From positions 1-5,350 of the forward strand of contig JACRMD010000193.1 of the NCBI GenBank assembly GCA_016215085.1: 5,350 bases of DNA. Reading direction: 5' to 3'. Below the pieces are notes generated by a model, which did not search any database, had not been told where the DNA came from, and saw only the letters and a program-made list of their open reading frames with translations. Origin of the DNA: Solirubrobacterales bacterium (GTDB lineage: Bacteria; Actinomycetota; Thermoleophilia; Solirubrobacterales; Solirubrobacteraceae). A program made the translations under genes and the position numbers. This document shows positions 4,812 through 5,350 of the stretch, piece by piece. Position 1 is the first letter of the stretch. Every line of letters starts with the position of its first letter.

Positions 4812-5350
4812 TCAACCACTTGCAGGAAGTTGGAGCCCCGGTGGGAGCTCCCCGTGTTCGATGAAGGCATGGATGTCCTTGGCGCGCTTGGGGTTCAGGA
4901 AGACGTGGCGCTGTCCCACGCTCGGCTTCTCGGACAGCATCCCGCAGTCCAGCAACGCCTCGCCCACCGCGTCGGCCAGCGCCTTGTCGTTGCCGGCGAA
5001 GCCGCGCGCCAGGTGGCTGAACTCGGTGTGGTAGCCGCCCCACTTGCCCATGCCGTCCAGCCGCTGCAGGATCCGGCGCGCGACCCGGCGTGCGGGATCG
5101 GGGTCGTCGTGCGGGCGCGCGGGGCCGGTCTCGCCGGCCTGCAGCGCGGCGAGCACGGCGTCCTCGTGCTCGTCCATCGAGGCCGGGTCCGCCGGCCGGC
5201 CGCCCAGGCGCGCGACCTCGACGGCGACGCGCAGCGGGTGGGCGGCCCCGATCGGCGGCTTGAGGCCGGTGACGTCGTCGGCCAGGACGGCCGCGGGCAG
5301 CGCGACGGCGCGGGCGCGCAGCCGGTCCACCGGCGCGACGTGCTCCTCGA
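4812..5350 (-). CDS. Unrecognised protein, 3' part, with winged-helix-like C-terminus
   Basis: The frame is open from the right edge to a TGA at 4814-4812, giving about 179 visible residues. I do not recognise the family. A GTG at 5330 could start it, but the frame continues without a stop to the window edge (reading EEHVAPV), so the gene probably begins outside. The first 60 residues are Ala/Val/Arg-rich and could be a mainly helical domain. A polar linker (GETGPARPHDDPDPARR) follows, then a well-structured C-terminus with KWGGYHTEFSHLARGF, GNDKALADAVGEALLDCGML and EKPSVGQRHVFLNPKRAKDI. The helix, helix and strand-turn-strand order suggests a winged-helix fold, by eye only. No signal peptide or membrane segment is visible. 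Its stop lies 10 bases before the preferred start of the acyl-CoA synthetase gene, so the two are probably co-transcribed. Codon use is typical of a real gene. Confidence 0.72.
   Translation of the reverse strand, partial: EEHVAPVDRLRARAVALPAAVLADDVTGLKPPIGAAHPLRVAVEVARLGGRPADPASMDEHEDAVLAALQAGETGPARPHDDPDPARRVARRILQRLDGMGKWGGYHTEFSHLARGFAGNDKALADAVGEALLDCGMLSEKPSVGQRHVFLNPKRAKDIHAFIEHGELPPGLQLPASG

Noticed and set aside
1208..4864. A 1218-residue plus-strand open frame through yceD, the dehydrogenase and the synthetase
   Set aside because: It is Arg/Ala/Gly/Val-rich low-complexity translation antisense or out of frame to recognised genes, an expected artefact of high GC where stop codons are rare.

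Overview
The window is very GC-rich, with strongly G/C-ending codons, and carries the 50S L32 gene (rpmF), a YceD/DUF177 gene, an acyl-CoA synthetase resembling the actinobacterial FadD2 type, and two GNAT acetyltransferases. This fits a high-GC actinomycetote, and the proteins feel closest to Thermoleophilia (Solirubrobacterales-like). That placement is inferred from protein flavour only; no marker here settles it.

Layout. At the left edge on the minus strand are the first codons of a gene, plausibly plsX, then rpmF (30-221). On the plus strand two acetyltransferase genes (265-1128 and 1125-1634) overlap by four bases (GTGA). On the minus strand yceD (1631-2149) meets the second acetyltransferase tail to tail, and its start lies back to back with a zinc alcohol dehydrogenase gene on the plus strand (2175-3131). 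That gene runs tail to tail into a minus-strand acyl-CoA synthetase gene (3128-4801). Upstream of the synthetase is the 3' part of an unrecognised minus-strand gene (4812 to beyond 5350). The window is almost entirely coding. The longest non-coding gaps are about 43 and 25 bases, and no RNA gene, mobile element, CRISPR array or convincing terminator was seen.

How the genes relate. yceD, rpmF and plsX usually form one ribosome and lipid-synthesis cluster. Here the order is kept on the minus strand, but yceD and rpmF are separated by the opposite-strand acetyltransferase pair. Both separated genes carry a similar short element just upstream (GCGCAT, 4-5 bases, TACCCT), which may be a promoter that lets each be transcribed alone. 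The unknown gene and the acyl-CoA synthetase form a probable two-gene minus-strand operon. The alcohol dehydrogenase and the synthetase could both handle aldehydes, alcohols or fatty acids, but nothing shows that they share a pathway.

I found no convincing new biological system. The most notable points are the split yceD/rpmF pair with its shared upstream element, two convergent junctions that overlap in the palindrome CTAG, and an alcohol dehydrogenase with a substituted active-site glutamate and a short loop.
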